Positions 19,618 through 20,319 of a stretch of 20,319 bases of DNA are shown in pieces; the first letter of the stretch is position 1, and every line of letters begins with the position of its first letter. The stretch is taken from NCBI GenBank assembly GCA_015658965.1, contig DQNX01000018.1:1-20319 (forward strand), read 5' to 3'. This stretch comes from Gammaproteobacteria bacterium (GTDB taxonomy: Bacteria; Pseudomonadota; Gammaproteobacteria; PS1; Pseudothioglobaceae). The position numbers and the translations under genes are program-made. A model generated the notes under the pieces. The model made no database searches. It saw nothing but the letters and a program-made list of their open reading frames with translations, and was not told where the DNA came from.

Positions 19618-20319
19618 TTATAGCCAGTAAACAAAAACAAATAAGCCTAACCAAACCACGTCTACAAAATGCCAATACCAAGCAACCCCTTCAAATCCGA
19701 AATGGTTGTCTGCGCTAAAGTGACCCTTCTGAACACGGTACAAAATAACCGTTAACATGATGACACCAACGGTTACATGGAAACCATGGAAACCCGTTAG
19801 CATATAGAAAGTTGAGCCGTAAATACCTGAAGTTAATTTCAAACCATCTTCATAAGCATGGCCATACTCCATAACCTGGAAGCCTAGGAATGCAACACCC
19901 AAAGCAATGGTAGCAACCAGCCAACCGACGATTTGATTGCGATGGCCTGCACGTAATGCATGGTGAGCAAAAGTTAATGTTACGCCTGACGCCAATAGTA
20001 AAGCAGTATTAAGTGCTGGTAAGCCCCATGGATTCACCACCATTGCTGGTGTTGCTGTTTCTATGCCAGTAGCAGGAACAGCAGGGAAGCTCATCACTGT
20101 GCCTGATTGAAGTGGGATATCAGTAACAGAACCTGGTGCCATGAATGCCATCTGATGCCATGATGCACTAAACGCATTCCACAAGTCTGGGGTGAAGATG
20201 TTGTTATCTGCACCACCCAACCACGGCACTGAAAGTTGTCTTGCATAGAACAAGGCGCCAAAGAAGGCAGCAAAGAACATCACTTCAGAGAAGATGAACC
20301 AGCTCATACCCCAACGGAA
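19618..20319 (-). CDS. coxC: aa3-type cytochrome c oxidase subunit III (5' end outside window)
   Basis: Subunit III stabilises the catalytic core of haem-copper oxidases. About 233 C-terminal residues are visible: FRWGMSWFIFSEVMFFAAFFGALFY at the window edge (cited here as MSWFIFSEVMFFAAFFGALF), LLLASGVTLTFAHHALRAG, FLGFQVMEYGHAYEDGLKL, GIYGSTFYMLTGFHGFHVTVG and the C-terminal VAWYWHFVDVVWLGLFVFVYW. These are the signature helices of CoxC/CtaE. The frame runs open past base 20319, so the ATG at 20307 is internal. A terminator follows, then DUF2909 and surf1. Subunits I and II would be expected upstream, outside the window. Confidence 0.96.
   Translation of the reverse strand, partial: FRWGMSWFIFSEVMFFAAFFGALFYARQLSVPWLGGADNNIFTPDLWNAFSASWHQMAFMAPGSVTDIPLQSGTVMSFPAVPATGIETATPAMVVNPWGLPALNTALLLASGVTLTFAHHALRAGHRNQIVGWLVATIALGVAFLGFQVMEYGHAYEDGLKLTSGIYGSTFYMLTGFHGFHVTVGVIMLTVILYRVQKGHFSADNHFGFEGVAWYWHFVDVVWLGLFVFVYWL

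Overview
This 20.3 kb window looks like chromosomal DNA from a gammaproteobacterium with a fairly low G+C content. The gene content supports this: a metY-rimP-nusA block, gshB, pyrB next to ruvX, an ftsK-lolA pair, a YgfB (UPF0149) protein, and a DUF2909-surf1 pair behind cytochrome oxidase subunit III. Compact genes, 1-20 bp overlaps and two terminal oxidases would fit the thiotrophic SUP05/Thioglobus group. That placement is inference from memory of the families; no 16S gene or sulfur-oxidation gene is present to prove it.

Layout. (1) 1-1988, minus: initiator tRNA, terminator, rimP, nusA (3' end cut off by the window edge). (2) 2079-2363, minus: a small membrane protein of unknown function. 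(3) 2445-3392, plus: gshB, converging with and overlapping the minus operon apbE-rarA-crcB (3364-5941), whose genes are joined by ATGA overlaps. (4) 5956-9063, plus: mltB-ruvX-pyrB-ygfB, also nearly gapless. (5) 9064-10440: an accessory-looking, AT-rich island of small secreted or membrane proteins with unusual promoters, palindromes and structured leaders. It includes a signal-peptide gene interrupted by one in-frame TAA, a convergent 85-residue secreted protein, and a 46-residue single-pass membrane protein. (6) 10453-11560: terminator, tRNA-Phe and trxB on minus. (7) 11633-14498, plus: ftsK-lolA. (8) 14499-14971: no protein gene; it holds a palindrome, tRNA-Thr and two terminators. (9) 14972-20319, minus: a respiratory block, coxC (partial) / DUF2909 / surf1 / ccoN-ccoO-ccoQ-ccoP.

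How the parts work together. The respiratory block places an aa3-type oxidase assembly segment directly upstream of a cbb3-type high-affinity oxidase operon. A FNR/ANR-type box and a good sigma-70 promoter lie between them, which suggests a switch to cbb3 at low oxygen. CcoP carries three haem-c motifs rather than the usual two; the extra one is a C-terminal cytochrome c5-like domain that could pass electrons to another acceptor. The translation block (tRNA-fMet, RimP, NusA) follows the classical enterobacterial order. The rest is housekeeping: glutathione, pyrimidine and thioredoxin metabolism, murein turnover, chromosome segregation and lipoprotein transport.

The part least explained by known biology is 9064-10440. 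Its genes share a 14-bp promoter element (9320-9333 and 10144-10157), a recurring CTTGAGG(GG)AGA motif, and a 10-bp inverted repeat that encloses two C-rich hairpins in the leader of the 85-residue protein. I cannot assign a function to it.
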